Positions 44,325 to 53,141 of a stretch of DNA of 64,000 nucleotides are shown here, one piece after another; the first letter of the stretch is position 1, and every line of letters begins with the position of its first letter. The notes under the pieces were generated by a model. It searched no databases and was not told the origin of the DNA. It was given only the letters and a program-made list of their open reading frames with translations. Source of the DNA: Verrucomicrobiales bacterium (GTDB taxonomy: Bacteria; Verrucomicrobiota; Verrucomicrobiia; Verrucomicrobiales; V1-33); NCBI GenBank assembly GCA_028293125.1, contig JAQGPJ010000081.1, positions 1-64,000 on the forward strand. Reading direction: 5' to 3'. A program made the translations under genes and the position numbers.

Positions 44325-45068
44325 ATGATAACGGTTTCCGCCCTGTCCGCGCCGGGAGCCATGGTGCGGTTTCTGAGTGAGCTTCACGCCACCGGTGCGC
44401 CTGTCATCCATTTGCGCGGGCGCAGTGAGGGCCTTGGCGCATTGGAGCAGATCGAGGCTGAGGCTGACGGTGATCCGGAACTCCACCGGCTGCTGGGATC
44501 CTGGCACCAGGAGGCGGCATTGGATATCGGTGGTCCGGCTTTGTCTTTTGACGAAACCGCCGCCCGGCGGGGCGCGTGCCTGCTGTTCCGGACCGCGTGG
44601 TGTTATCTGAACCGCGACACAGGGAGGGAGGAGGTCGCCCGCCTGCTTCTCGATCCGGCGGCCCATCCGGGGGATTCCGCCACCGCGCAGTTCTCCGCGG
44701 ACCTCACGCTCCAGCACCTGCCCGCCGTCCTACGCATGGCGCAGGCCTTGTCCCCTGGCGATCCGCTGCTGTCCGCCCTGCGCAGTCTGGCGCGGCTGTT
44801 TCCGCTCTCCGGGGTCAATATCCACCCGGAGAAGCCGCCAACCCAGGAGATGCCGCCAGCGGCCACCTGGGGGAATCTTCAATCCCACAGCGGTCTGCGG
44901 CAGCTGTTCCTCGACCGTATCCTCATCACCCGGGCCGGTCATTGGCTCGACCACCCGGAAACCAGTCTGGCCATTCGGCATTCCCTGGGGGAGCACCGTC
45001 AAACGCTGGCTCCCGCCTTCGGATCCGCAGCCGCCGCCCTGACGTTGCCGTCCGGTGATTCCCTTTGA
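44325..45068 (+). CDS. small accessory protein of the MoxR/bpX cluster (bpX4-like)
   Basis: The 247-aa cytoplasmic protein has no signal peptide or membrane helix. Conserved-looking blocks are LLFRTAWCYLNRDTGREEVA, FSADLTLQHLPAVLRMAQAL, DPLLSALRSLARLFPLSGVNI and LRQLFLDRILITRAGHWLDHP. They match in pattern the small helical component that accompanies MoxR ATPases in bpX-type systems (bpX4 in my recollection of that nomenclature, not verified by search). It opens the five-gene run and is 31 bp before the MoxR gene. The frame extends upstream to 44136, overlapping recA, but conservation starts at the ATG 44325. Confidence 0.62.
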   Translation: MITVSALSAPGAMVRFLSELHATGAPVIHLRGRSEGLGALEQIEAEADGDPELHRLLGSWHQEAALDIGGPALSFDETAARRGACLLFRTAWCYLNRDTGREEVARLLLDPAAHPGDSATAQFSADLTLQHLPAVLRMAQALSPGDPLLSALRSLARLFPLSGVNIHPEKPPTQEMPPAATWGNLQSHSGLRQLFLDRILITRAGHWLDHPETSLAIRHSLGEHRQTLAPAFGSAAAALTLPSGDSL

Positions 45069-45099
45069 CTGTCCGTCTGCGCCTGATCCCCTTCCCATT

Positions 45100-46266
45100 A
45101 TGTCCCCCGACTCCGCTGTCCTTGCCGCCGCCCAGACGCTTCAGACCTCCGTGCTGGGGCGGCTGAAACAGGCCTTTGTGGGCAAGGATGAAATCATCGA
45201 CCTGATGGGAGTGGCCCTGGCCGCCGGGGAGAATCTTTTTCTGCTGGGTCCGCCCGGCACCGCCAAAAGCGCCCTTGTTCACGAATTGGGACGGCATTTG
45301 GAAAGCCGCACCTTTGACTATCTGCTCACCCGCTTCACCGAACCGAACGAGCTTTTCGGGCCCTTTGACATCCGGCGGCTGCGCGAGGGCGATCTGGTCA
45401 CCAACACCGAGGGCATGCTGCCCGAGGCCGACTTGGTGTTTCTGGACGAGCTGCTCAACGCCAACAGCGCCATCCTCAACAGCCTGCTGATGGTGCTGAA
45501 CGAGCGCGTCTTCCGGCGGGGCCGTGAAACCCGGCGCATCCCGGCGCTGATGGTCGCCGGCGCCAGCAACCACCTGCCCGAGGATGAAGCCCTGCGGGCG
45601 CTGTTTGACCGGTTTCTGCTGCGCGTCCGCTGCGGTCCCGTGCCGGACCGTTCCCTGCCGGCGGTTCTTGAAGCCGGCTGGCGTCTGGAGTCCACCGACC
45701 GCCCTGCGCCGGTGCTCAGCGCGGAGGATGTGCGGAGCATCCAGCAGGCGGCGCGGCTGGTGGACCTCTCCGATGTGCGGGATGAATTTGTCAGCTTGAT
45801 TGTTCAACTCCGTCAGGCCGGGGTCGCCATCTCCGACCGCCGCGCCGTGCGGCTTCAGCGCACGGTCGCCGGCAGCGCGCTGCTGGCGGGCCGGACCACG
45901 GCGCGGATCAGCGATCTGTGGGTTTTCGCCCATCTGTGGGACCGCGAGGAGCAGATTGAAATCATCGCCGCTCTCGTCCGGGATGTGCTCGACCGCGCCG
46001 GGCCGTCCCTTGGCGATCATCCCCGCGCCCATGGGCCGGAAGCTCCCGATCCGGAGGCCCTCGCCTCGGCTCTCGGCGGGCTTTCCCAACGCCTGGCCAC
46101 CGCTCTGCCCGGCGACACCGCCCCCGCCGATGAGCTGCGCCGGCTGACCGCCCGCTTGGAGTGGGTGCCTAATCCCGAAACCCGGCAGGCGCTTCAGGAG
46201 CAGGCGGCGGCTTTGTGGCGGCAGGTGGAGGGATCCACGGCTCCGCAGGCCCGCCTTTCCGTGTAA
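45100..46266 (+). CDS. MoxR-family AAA+ ATPase
   Basis: The 388-aa ATPase has Walker A GPPGTAKS (residues 50-57), the lid-linked region TRFTEPNELFGPFDI, Walker B LVFLDELLNANS (111-122), sensor-1 VAGASN (N157), and an arginine-finger region ALFDRFLLRVRC. A helical C-terminal domain with the second-sensor region VSDRRAVRLQRT-like sequence (AISDRRAVRLQRTVAGSAL) follows. This matches the MoxR branch (RavA, ChlI-type), which acts with vWA-domain partners as a chaperone or remodelling motor. It sits at the centre of a five-gene group, 31 bp after one partner gene and 43 bp before the next. No signal sequence is present, so it is cytoplasmic. Confidence 0.9.
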   Translation: MSPDSAVLAAAQTLQTSVLGRLKQAFVGKDEIIDLMGVALAAGENLFLLGPPGTAKSALVHELGRHLESRTFDYLLTRFTEPNELFGPFDIRRLREGDLVTNTEGMLPEADLVFLDELLNANSAILNSLLMVLNERVFRRGRETRRIPALMVAGASNHLPEDEALRALFDRFLLRVRCGPVPDRSLPAVLEAGWRLESTDRPAPVLSAEDVRSIQQAARLVDLSDVRDEFVSLIVQLRQAGVAISDRRAVRLQRTVAGSALLAGRTTARISDLWVFAHLWDREEQIEIIAALVRDVLDRAGPSLGDHPRAHGPEAPDPEALASALGGLSQRLATALPGDTAPADELRRLTARLEWVPNPETRQALQEQAAALWRQVEGSTAPQARLSV

Positions 46267-46309
46267 CAGGCGGTTATACCGCCCCTCACTTTAGTCCCCC
46301 TCCCTTCCC

Positions 46310-47044
46310 ATGCTGGTTCTGCAGCTTCCCGTGGACGCCGCCTCCCTGCTCGGCCCCCACCGCATACAGGCTGGCTGGGAGGTCTGTCAGGATCTGAAGG
46401 AGAACACCCTCTGGCTCCGCTGCCCGGATGGAGCCCGGAATGCCACTGCCGCTCTGCCCTGCACCGCCCGTTACCGCGCTGACCACGCTGGACGGCTGAT
46501 TCCGTGGACCGGCACTCTGCCCGTGGCCAAAATGCCAGCGGGCCCCTGGGAGGCGCTGAATGTCTGGCTGGCGGTCGGGGCGCCACCCTTGTCCCTGCCG
46601 GGGCGCGGCCAGTCGCGGGTGGACATCCGGCTGGAGCGCTCGTCCCACGAACGCACGCCCTCGGCGCTGCTGCTGGATCTGGACAGCCTCCTGACCTGGG
46701 CGGAGACTGCCTCGCGCCTGCGCCTGTCCGGATTGAAATTCGCCGCCTCCGCCGCCGGGGGCGGAAGGGCTTTGGTGACCGGCACCCCTCTGCCGCCGGT
46801 GCCGGGAACCGCGTGTTATTTTCATGGCCGGCTGACACTGCCCTGTGGCTGGGATTTCCCGCCGCCGCTCTGGCCGGTGTGGGTGGAGCAGTGCCTGTCC
46901 CTGCCGCAGGGAGCGCTGGCCTTGGTGGATCCCTCTGGCCGGGTGGAGATTCTGGAGCAGGAGGGCTTGATGCCTCTCACGTTGGCCGCCGTGCGCCGCA
47001 CCCTGGGAGCTTTGCCTGCACGCGCCCTCCCGCCTTTGATCTGA
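46310..47044 (+). CDS. unassigned component of the MoxR/bpX cluster
   Basis: The 244-aa protein reads as a mostly beta, soluble protein with a central Leu-rich stretch (TPSALLLDLDSLLTWAETASRLRLSGLKF) and Pro/Leu/Val-rich flanks. No catalytic or metal-binding motif and no transmembrane segment is seen. It is 43 bp after the MoxR gene and only 11 bp before the vWA/propeller gene, so translation of the three is likely linked. By position it corresponds to one of the small bpX components, but I cannot say which. Confidence 0.6.
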   Translation: MLVLQLPVDAASLLGPHRIQAGWEVCQDLKENTLWLRCPDGARNATAALPCTARYRADHAGRLIPWTGTLPVAKMPAGPWEALNVWLAVGAPPLSLPGRGQSRVDIRLERSSHERTPSALLLDLDSLLTWAETASRLRLSGLKFAASAAGGGRALVTGTPLPPVPGTACYFHGRLTLPCGWDFPPPLWPVWVEQCLSLPQGALALVDPSGRVEILEQEGLMPLTLAAVRRTLGALPARALPPLI

Positions 47045-47055
47045 CGCATAACGGA

Positions 47056-49629
47056 ATGGAACCTCTGGCCGCCATCGATTATCTGATTCCCCCCGCCTCG
47101 TATCTATGGCGCTGGGCTCCGGACGGTTCAGCCGTGGAGTGGCAGGACGGCACCACGGTGGGCCTGTGGGTGGAGCTGCACGCGCTGCTGCATTACCTCC
47201 AACCTCAGGGGCTGCCGCCGCTGGGCAGCATTCTGCTGGTGCTCATGGCCTGCCGGCAGTCTGCGTCCGTGGCGGGGAATTCGGCACGGGAATTCGCTTC
47301 CGCCTCCGCCGGGGACACGCCGGCGCATCTGCTGCGCCGGTTGGAAACGGTCCTGGAGGCGGTGCGGGATCTGCCGGAGGATCTCAGAAGCGGCCTGCCT
47401 GCCCGCGCCCATCTGCTTTCCAGCCTGTTTGAGCGCATTCCCAACCTCCAAAGCCCGGAGGACTCGAAGGAGATCCTGGCGCAGACGGACACATGGGGGA
47501 TTCCCGGACTCCGCGCCCGCCACCGCGGTCCGAACGCCCCGGCCCGGCTGCTGCGGGATTTGAAAGCGATTGCCGGGGTTCATGACCGCTATGACCTGCG
47601 CAGCCTGGAGACCCGGCTGCGCACCGGTCTGGAGTTTGTCCAGATCCGCCCCGCCCAGCTGCCGGAGCCGCCGGACACGGTATCAGGCGAATCCGCCCGC
47701 CCCTTGCTGCGCCAGTTGGAGGAGCATTCGGACCGGGAACTGACCGCCGTCGCCGCCGTGGCCCGCCGGCTGGTGGCCATGCTCTCCCTGCCCCGCCCGG
47801 CGGGATTTCCACAGGAACTTCCGGTGGGCGGCATTTCCGACATCACGAACCGGGGACCGCTGGACCGCCTGCTGCCCAGCGAGCTGGCGGCGGATGACGA
47901 GGTGCTGACAGCCCGGCTGGCCCATCACGAGGCGCTGTATTTCCGCCGCGACAGCCCGCCGGACGAGCCCTCGGCGGAGCGTGTGATCCTGATGGACAGC
48001 GGCATCCACCTCTGGGGCCTGCCCCGGCTGTATGCGGTGGCCGCCGCCCTCGGGCTGCGGGAGGCTCCCAAAATCGGCAGGGGGGGAGGCTTTGAATCCG
48101 TGATCCTGCACCGGCGCGAGGGCCGCCTTTTTGTGCCACTGGAGCTTGCGTCCGTCGCCGATGTGCAGGCCTGCCTGCAGACCCTGTCCCCCGATCCCCA
48201 CGCCGCGCCGGCGCTGCACGGCTTCCAGCCGGAGCCCTCCCCCGGACACACCGTGGATGTTTTTTTCCTGACCACTCCAGGCTGGCGGGAACCGGTGGGC
48301 CGGGGGCTGCATGGTCTGGCCTGCCGCATCCATGAGGCGGGTGGACGGTTTTATGTCATCACCCTCAGCCGCACGGGCGCGGTGGAGCTGTCCCTTCACA
48401 CTCCCGCCGGCAACCGCATCGCAGCTACGGGACGCATTGATCCCGGCATTATCCTCGACTCCTCCCAGCCCGACCGCCCGGCCCAGCGGCCGAAAGACCC
48501 GCTCTCCAATCTGCCGGCCCTGATCCGGGATCTGGATTTTTACAAACGGTATCCTCTTCCCTTCCGGTTCCCCGCCACTCCGGCCAGGCCGGACCGGATG
48601 TTTGATTTTGCCCACTGGAGCATCGGTGTGGACACGCAGCACCGCCTGATGATGTGGCACCAGGATATGAGGACCGGAGCCGGCGAGATCGCCGCCGGTC
48701 TGCCCGCGGCCCGCGACTGGCACGTGGGGGCTCACAGCCGGGAGTGGGTGGTGCTTTTCACGGGACAGGGTCCCGGATATCAGGCCACCGCCCTGGCCAT
48801 CGGTATGGAGGAGCCCGTGCGGCGGAGGCTGACGCTGGACTCCAGCCATTCTTTTCCCCTGTGGATGAAATGCCAGCAGGGAGCCGCCATCCTCGGCTAC
48901 TCCGACAAGGCGGAGGCCTGTTCCCTGGAGGATGGCCGCCGGCTTCACACCCTGATCCTCCCCCAATCGGCGCGGGCGGAATCTGTGGTTTTTGATGGCC
49001 GCAGCCTTTCGCTGGCCACCGCCGCCGGACTTGGGAACAATCCGGAGACATCCTCCCGGAAAAGACTTGTGACGGCTCCCCCGCCGCCGGGGCCTATGCC
49101 GTCAGTGCTTGGCACACCGGTCTCGGTGGGTTTTGTGGCCTCGGGCACGCTGGTGGTGCGGGCCCAGGGCGGGCGCTGGGAGCTGTCGATGCCGGAGTTT
49201 GTATTCAAACCCAGCGCCAAAAGCCAGCTGACCGGCGTGCGCCCCTTCCGCCGCATCGTCGGGATGGAAAGGGGTGACGAACCCATGGAGGACACCATGC
49301 CGGCGTTCTACACAGCGGAATGGCACCCGGAGTGCCGGATCATTTTTGACACCCGCGGACTGCTGCACCTGCTTTTTGCGGACGCGCAGGGGCAGGTGGC
49401 CATCAGCCTGCTGTGTCTGATCGGGGTGCCGGTCACCGCGTGGGTGGCACATTGGCCGGAGCCGCTGGCGGGCAATGCGGAGTGGTTTCTCAAGTCCCCG
49501 GCCGCTCCCGCCGCAGGCGGCTCCGCGATCAGCGGAGTGGTGCCGCTGATGCAGCGCTTCGCCGCGCTGGCGCGGGCGGCTCCGCCGGTGCAGGATTGGC
49601 GGGAACCGCCGGACTTCCCTCCGGCGTAA
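47056..49629 (+). CDS. vWA-like/beta-propeller fusion protein of the MoxR/bpX cluster
   Basis: The 857-aa protein begins MEPLAAIDYLIPPASYLWRW. A helical N-terminal part includes LPPLGSILLVLMACRQ. A vWA-like domain near residues 305-460 starts ERVILMDSGIHLWGLPRLYAVAAAL, where D314-S315-G316 stand where MIDAS DxSxS is expected, and continues to VDVFFLTTPGW. The C-terminal half (about 510-857) has repeated beta-rich segments with WHVGAHSREWVVLFTG and VGFVASGTLVVRAQGGRWELSMP, as in a beta-propeller. This is the expected vWA plus propeller partner of a MoxR ATPase. It lacks membrane and export signals. The long frame continues upstream, but the ATG at 47056 is the first after the preceding gene's stop. 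Confidence 0.7.
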   Translation: MEPLAAIDYLIPPASYLWRWAPDGSAVEWQDGTTVGLWVELHALLHYLQPQGLPPLGSILLVLMACRQSASVAGNSAREFASASAGDTPAHLLRRLETVLEAVRDLPEDLRSGLPARAHLLSSLFERIPNLQSPEDSKEILAQTDTWGIPGLRARHRGPNAPARLLRDLKAIAGVHDRYDLRSLETRLRTGLEFVQIRPAQLPEPPDTVSGESARPLLRQLEEHSDRELTAVAAVARRLVAMLSLPRPAGFPQELPVGGISDITNRGPLDRLLPSELAADDEVLTARLAHHEALYFRRDSPPDEPSAERVILMDSGIHLWGLPRLYAVAAALGLREAPKIGRGGGFESVILHRREGRLFVPLELASVADVQACLQTLSPDPHAAPALHGFQPEPSPGHTVDVFFLTTPGWREPVGRGLHGLACRIHEAGGRFYVITLSRTGAVELSLHTPAGNRIAATGRIDPGIILDSSQPDRPAQRPKDPLSNLPALIRDLDFYKRYPLPFRFPATPARPDRMFDFAHWSIGVDTQHRLMMWHQDMRTGAGEIAAGLPAARDWHVGAHSREWVVLFTGQGPGYQATALAIGMEEPVRRRLTLDSSHSFPLWMKCQQGAAILGYSDKAEACSLEDGRRLHTLILPQSARAESVVFDGRSLSLATAAGLGNNPETSSRKRLVTAPPPPGPMPSVLGTPVSVGFVASGTLVVRAQGGRWELSMPEFVFKPSAKSQLTGVRPFRRIVGMERGDEPMEDTMPAFYTAEWHPECRIIFDTRGLLHLLFADAQGQVAISLLCLIGVPVTAWVAHWPEPLAGNAEWFLKSPAAPAAGGSAISGVVPLMQRFAALARAAPPVQDWREPPDFPPA

Positions 49630-49701
49630 TTGACTTCCGGATTCCTGTCCCTCCCGGCTCCGGCGGAATTCCTCCCTCCCTCCTTCCCTTCCAGCAGCAG
49701 C

Positions 49702-52455
49702 ATGCCAGCTCTTCCCCTCAGACTACGCGTCACTGAAACGCCGCTGCCCGTGGCCGCCGGCTGGCTGCCCGTGGCGGAGGCGGAGCTGTGGCTGGAGGAG
49801 GCCCGCCGGGTGATGGCATTGCTGAGTGGCGGCGTCCATCCCGTCCCCGGAACGGAGCCAGCGGCGGTGACTGTGAAGTTTTATCCGCTGGCGGCCTCCA
49901 CTCACGACCAGCGGGCGTCAGGAGTGATCATCACCGTGGACGGGAGTCCTGCGGGTTCTGATCTGGACCGGGTGTTCGGCCCCCGGGTCCAGCGGCTGGG
50001 GGAGGTCGTGCCAGGCGTGCTGGCTCCCGTGAACTGCCGGCTGGAGCCCGCCCTGTCGGACCCGGAACGCCGCCGGCTGTTTTCGTGGCCGCTGCATTTT
50101 TTCCATCCGGTGACGGGGCTGACGGGTTTTGAGGAGCGCGATGCCCTTCAGCCATGGCAGCTGCTCGCGGTCCCCGCCATGGAGAGGGCCGGCTGGTTCG
50201 CCGCCGTGCCCGGCCCGCCCGCGCCGCCTCCGCTGCGGCAGCTCACTCTGGTGCAGGAAATGACGCTGGAGGAGATGCTGGCGGAAGGCATTGGATCGGA
50301 TACGACCGATCCCTCCACCCTGGGTGATGCCGGCCTGATGGACAAGGTGGGCGGCGCGGCGCTGGGGGCCCTGGGGGCTTTTGGAGCGGGCATGCTCTCC
50401 ACTCTGGGAGGCGGAAAGGCGGCGGAGAAGCTGGAGCAGTGGACCCGACGGCAGGTGGAGGATCTGCAAAGCCGCCGCAGCCGGGAGCTGAACCGGCTGC
50501 TGGACCAGTTTGACAGGGATCCGCTGGAGGCGCTGCGCCACGCCATTCCCTTGGCCGGGGCCGAGGCCCGGCGGGGCAATGCCACCACCCCCGGCTGGAA
50601 GCTGGGGGTGCGCAATCCCAACCTCACCAGTTCCTCCCAGGGTGGCGGTGCCTTGGACGTGTGGAGCATTCCCAACGACACCCGCCTGAAGCTGGAGCGC
50701 AAATACCGCGAAGCCGCCGCGCGGGAGGCCGCCGCCGGCCACTTCGGGCGCGCCGCCTACATCCATGGCGAGCTGCTGGGCGACTGGGCGCAGGCCGCCG
50801 CCCTGCTGGAGAAGGCGGGCCGTCCCCGCGAGGCCGCCCGCATCTACATGGAGCGTCTGCGGTCCGGCACGCGCGCCGCACAGTGTCTGGAAAAAGCCGG
50901 GCTGCTGGCGGAGGCTGCCATGCTTTACCGCGAGGCCCATCAGTATGAAAAGGCCGGCGATCTGTTGGCCGCCCTGGGGCAGGAGGAGGAAGCAAAAGCG
51001 CTTTGGGAAACCGCGCTGCTGGCCCTGTCCAGTCCCCTCGACCAAGCCCGGCTGCTGGAGGGGAAGCTGAAAAATCCGGCCCATGCGCTGCGGGTCCTTC
51101 AAAGCGGCTGGCCCTCCGGCAGGCAGGCGCAGGCCTGCTTTGACGCCCATCTGGCCCTGCTGGGACGCTTGGGCCGGCATGAGGCCGCCAGCGGTCTGCT
51201 GGACCGGCTGGAGCATGAATCGGTCACCCGCCTGCAGCCGGCCAGCGCGATGGTTGCCAGCCTGCACCGGCTGTTCTCCCAATATCCCGACTTTCCCCTC
51301 CGCGCCAAAGCCTCCGGCCTGGCCACGCTGTTTATCGGTGAAACGCTCGCCGCCGAGCCGCCTCCCGACCGTGCCGAGACGGCGAAGCTCCTGATCCTGC
51401 TGCCCCAATTCTCGCCGGAGGATGTGCTGCTGTCACGGGACGCCGCGCGGTTCTCCCTGAGCCGCCACCGCCCCGCCGTGCCTCTGCTGGAGCAGTCCCG
51501 CAGCGCCCACCTGCGGCCGGACCGGGTGATCCGATTGGGTGACCGGATGGTGTGGCTGAACAAAGCCAAAGAGGCGGTCTGGGATTCACTGACCGACTCC
51601 CCTGACGGACCGCATGTGGCGGGCTGGCTCCGTGGCCAACTGGAATCCTGGCCCCAAAATGGCACCACTCTGCTTCAAGGAGCTGTGCTGACGAAAGGCA
51701 TCGAAGCGCAGGTTTCCATCATGCAGCTTCCTCCAAAACTCACTCATTTGGTGAGGGGACGCGGGGGAGAGAATCTGATTCTGCTTTTGGGAAGCACAAA
51801 GGAGGCGCGATGGACAGATTCCGCCGGAAATGGATGTCAAAGAAACGCTCTCGCACTTGGGCCCGCCTATAGTGATGAATTTGTCCTTCTGGTCATCACG
51901 GAAACCGGCACTCTGGCGGCGGAATATTATGGAGAGGACGGTGGACTGCGCCAGACCCGTGTCCTGGACTACGCTCCCCCCGGCATGGAGGCGGGCACTT
52001 GGTTCACCGGAGCCCGTGGTGACGACCTCTGGCTCGCCGGCATGGAGGCCACCTGCTGCGTGACCGCCAAGGGTGAATTCCAGCATTCTGGGCTCAGCGG
52101 TCCGCTGACGGGATTCGCGGTGGCTCCACCTGTGCTGCCCAGTCAGGCCATCGCCGTGGGAGCGAATGAGGCCGTGCTGCTGACTCCGCAGGGGGCCGGC
52201 AAGCCGCTGGAATGTGTGAACCTCTTCGCCGGCACCCAATCCCTGCCGCCGGTGTGCGCCTTTACCAACGACGGCCGCGCCGTCATTGCCGACGCCGCCG
52301 GAGGCATCGTGTATCAGGTCCGCGGCCAGTGCCGTAAGCTGGCGGATATCAGCCTGCCGCCCAACACCGGCGGCCTCACCGCCGCCGCCGCCATCGGTCC
52401 CACCGGCTTCGCATTCCTCACCAAATCCGGCGAGGTGCTGTGCTTCGGTTTTTGA
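49702..52455 (+). CDS. bpX6-like helical-repeat/beta-propeller protein of the MoxR/bpX cluster
   Basis: The 917-aa protein starts MPALPLRLRVTETPLPVAAG. Its N-terminal third has the pattern of bpX6-type proteins: DRDPLEALRHAIPLAG and then a helical-repeat region (about residues 335-500) with AAAREAAAGHFGRAAYIHGE, LLGDWAQAAALLEKAGRPRE and TRAAQCLEKAGLLAEAAMLY. A glycine/alanine-rich segment (MDKVGGAALGALGAFGAGM) lies near residue 210. The C-terminal 310 residues have repeated beta-strand motifs suggesting a beta-propeller. It is the largest member and 72 bp after the vWA gene. No signal peptide or catalytic motif was found. bpX6 assignment is by recalled pattern only. Confidence 0.68.
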   Translation: MPALPLRLRVTETPLPVAAGWLPVAEAELWLEEARRVMALLSGGVHPVPGTEPAAVTVKFYPLAASTHDQRASGVIITVDGSPAGSDLDRVFGPRVQRLGEVVPGVLAPVNCRLEPALSDPERRRLFSWPLHFFHPVTGLTGFEERDALQPWQLLAVPAMERAGWFAAVPGPPAPPPLRQLTLVQEMTLEEMLAEGIGSDTTDPSTLGDAGLMDKVGGAALGALGAFGAGMLSTLGGGKAAEKLEQWTRRQVEDLQSRRSRELNRLLDQFDRDPLEALRHAIPLAGAEARRGNATTPGWKLGVRNPNLTSSSQGGGALDVWSIPNDTRLKLERKYREAAAREAAAGHFGRAAYIHGELLGDWAQAAALLEKAGRPREAARIYMERLRSGTRAAQCLEKAGLLAEAAMLYREAHQYEKAGDLLAALGQEEEAKALWETALLALSSPLDQARLLEGKLKNPAHALRVLQSGWPSGRQAQACFDAHLALLGRLGRHEAASGLLDRLEHESVTRLQPASAMVASLHRLFSQYPDFPLRAKASGLATLFIGETLAAEPPPDRAETAKLLILLPQFSPEDVLLSRDAARFSLSRHRPAVPLLEQSRSAHLRPDRVIRLGDRMVWLNKAKEAVWDSLTDSPDGPHVAGWLRGQLESWPQNGTTLLQGAVLTKGIEAQVSIMQLPPKLTHLVRGRGGENLILLLGSTKEARWTDSAGNGCQRNALALGPAYSDEFVLLVITETGTLAAEYYGEDGGLRQTRVLDYAPPGMEAGTWFTGARGDDLWLAGMEATCCVTAKGEFQHSGLSGPLTGFAVAPPVLPSQAIAVGANEAVLLTPQGAGKPLECVNLFAGTQSLPPVCAFTNDGRAVIADAAGGIVYQVRGQCRKLADISLPPNTGGLTAAAAIGPTGFAFLTKSGEVLCFGF

Positions 52456-52524
52456 AACCGGGGCCGCAAAGGCTTGCCGGCGGAAACCAGGAGCCCTGTT
52501 GTGCGCCCACAGATATTTGCCGCA

Positions 52525-52968
52525 TTAGCTTTCCGAAGCCGCCCATTTCATGGCGGCGGGCAGTCCCATGCCGCCGCTGCCCCCGAAGCGCTGATCGATA
52601 GCCTCCAGCTGATGAATGAGATCCCGGACCTCCTTCCGGGCCCACGGACCGCCCGCGGCCTCACAGAAGTGGGTGCGACAGGCGAAGGGCCGTGACTGGT
52701 AAATGGTGCATCGGCCATCCGTTCCCAGCAGGGGACAGGAGCCATCGGCGGGAGGCGGCAGTTTTTTGCGGCCCGCCGCCCGCGCGGCCTGCATGGCCAG
52801 CAGGGCCTCGCCGCGGGTGAGAAACGGCGTGCGCCCTGTCAGCCGGAAGCGGCAGCACTCCGCGCGGCCGGTGCACTGGCGTTCGATAGGGCGCTTTTCC
52901 AGCACGGCATACACCTCCCGCACCTGCTGCAGCAGGTGCTGGCGTTCCTCCTTGGTCATTCCGGGCAT
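52525..52968 (-). CDS. YkgJ-family zinc/iron-chelating cysteine-cluster protein
   Basis: The 147-aa protein has the family cysteine cluster: RQCTGRAECCRF near the N-terminus and CPLLGTDGRCTIYQSRPFACRTHFC in the middle, giving CxxxxxCC and CxxxxxxxC plus C(x)4C patterns that are thought to bind Zn or Fe-S. The function of the family is not known; some members act with methyltransferases or membrane oxidases. It is opposite in strand to the MoxR/bpX genes and ends about 70 bp from the last of them, so it is not part of that operon. Confidence 0.8.
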   Translation of the reverse strand: MPGMTKEERQHLLQQVREVYAVLEKRPIERQCTGRAECCRFRLTGRTPFLTRGEALLAMQAARAAGRKKLPPPADGSCPLLGTDGRCTIYQSRPFACRTHFCEAAGGPWARKEVRDLIHQLEAIDQRFGGSGGMGLPAAMKWAASES

Positions 52969-53056
52969 GGAGCAAGGCTACCCGGATTGCCGGGGAAGTC
53001 CACCGGGGATGGCCGCCTGGAGCCGCCTGACGGAGCTGCCTTTCCTTTTCCACCTT

Positions 53057-53095
<39 letters not shown>

Positions 53096-53141
53096 CGCCA
53101 CCAGCAGTTGCGGGAAACCCACGGCGGTGGTAAACGGGGGA

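Noticed and set aside
46504-47055. Upstream in-frame extension of the vWA/propeller gene
   Set aside because: It overlaps the preceding gene in another frame and its Arg/Gly/Pro-rich translation is unlike the rest. The ATG at 47056 follows the previous stop by 11 bp.
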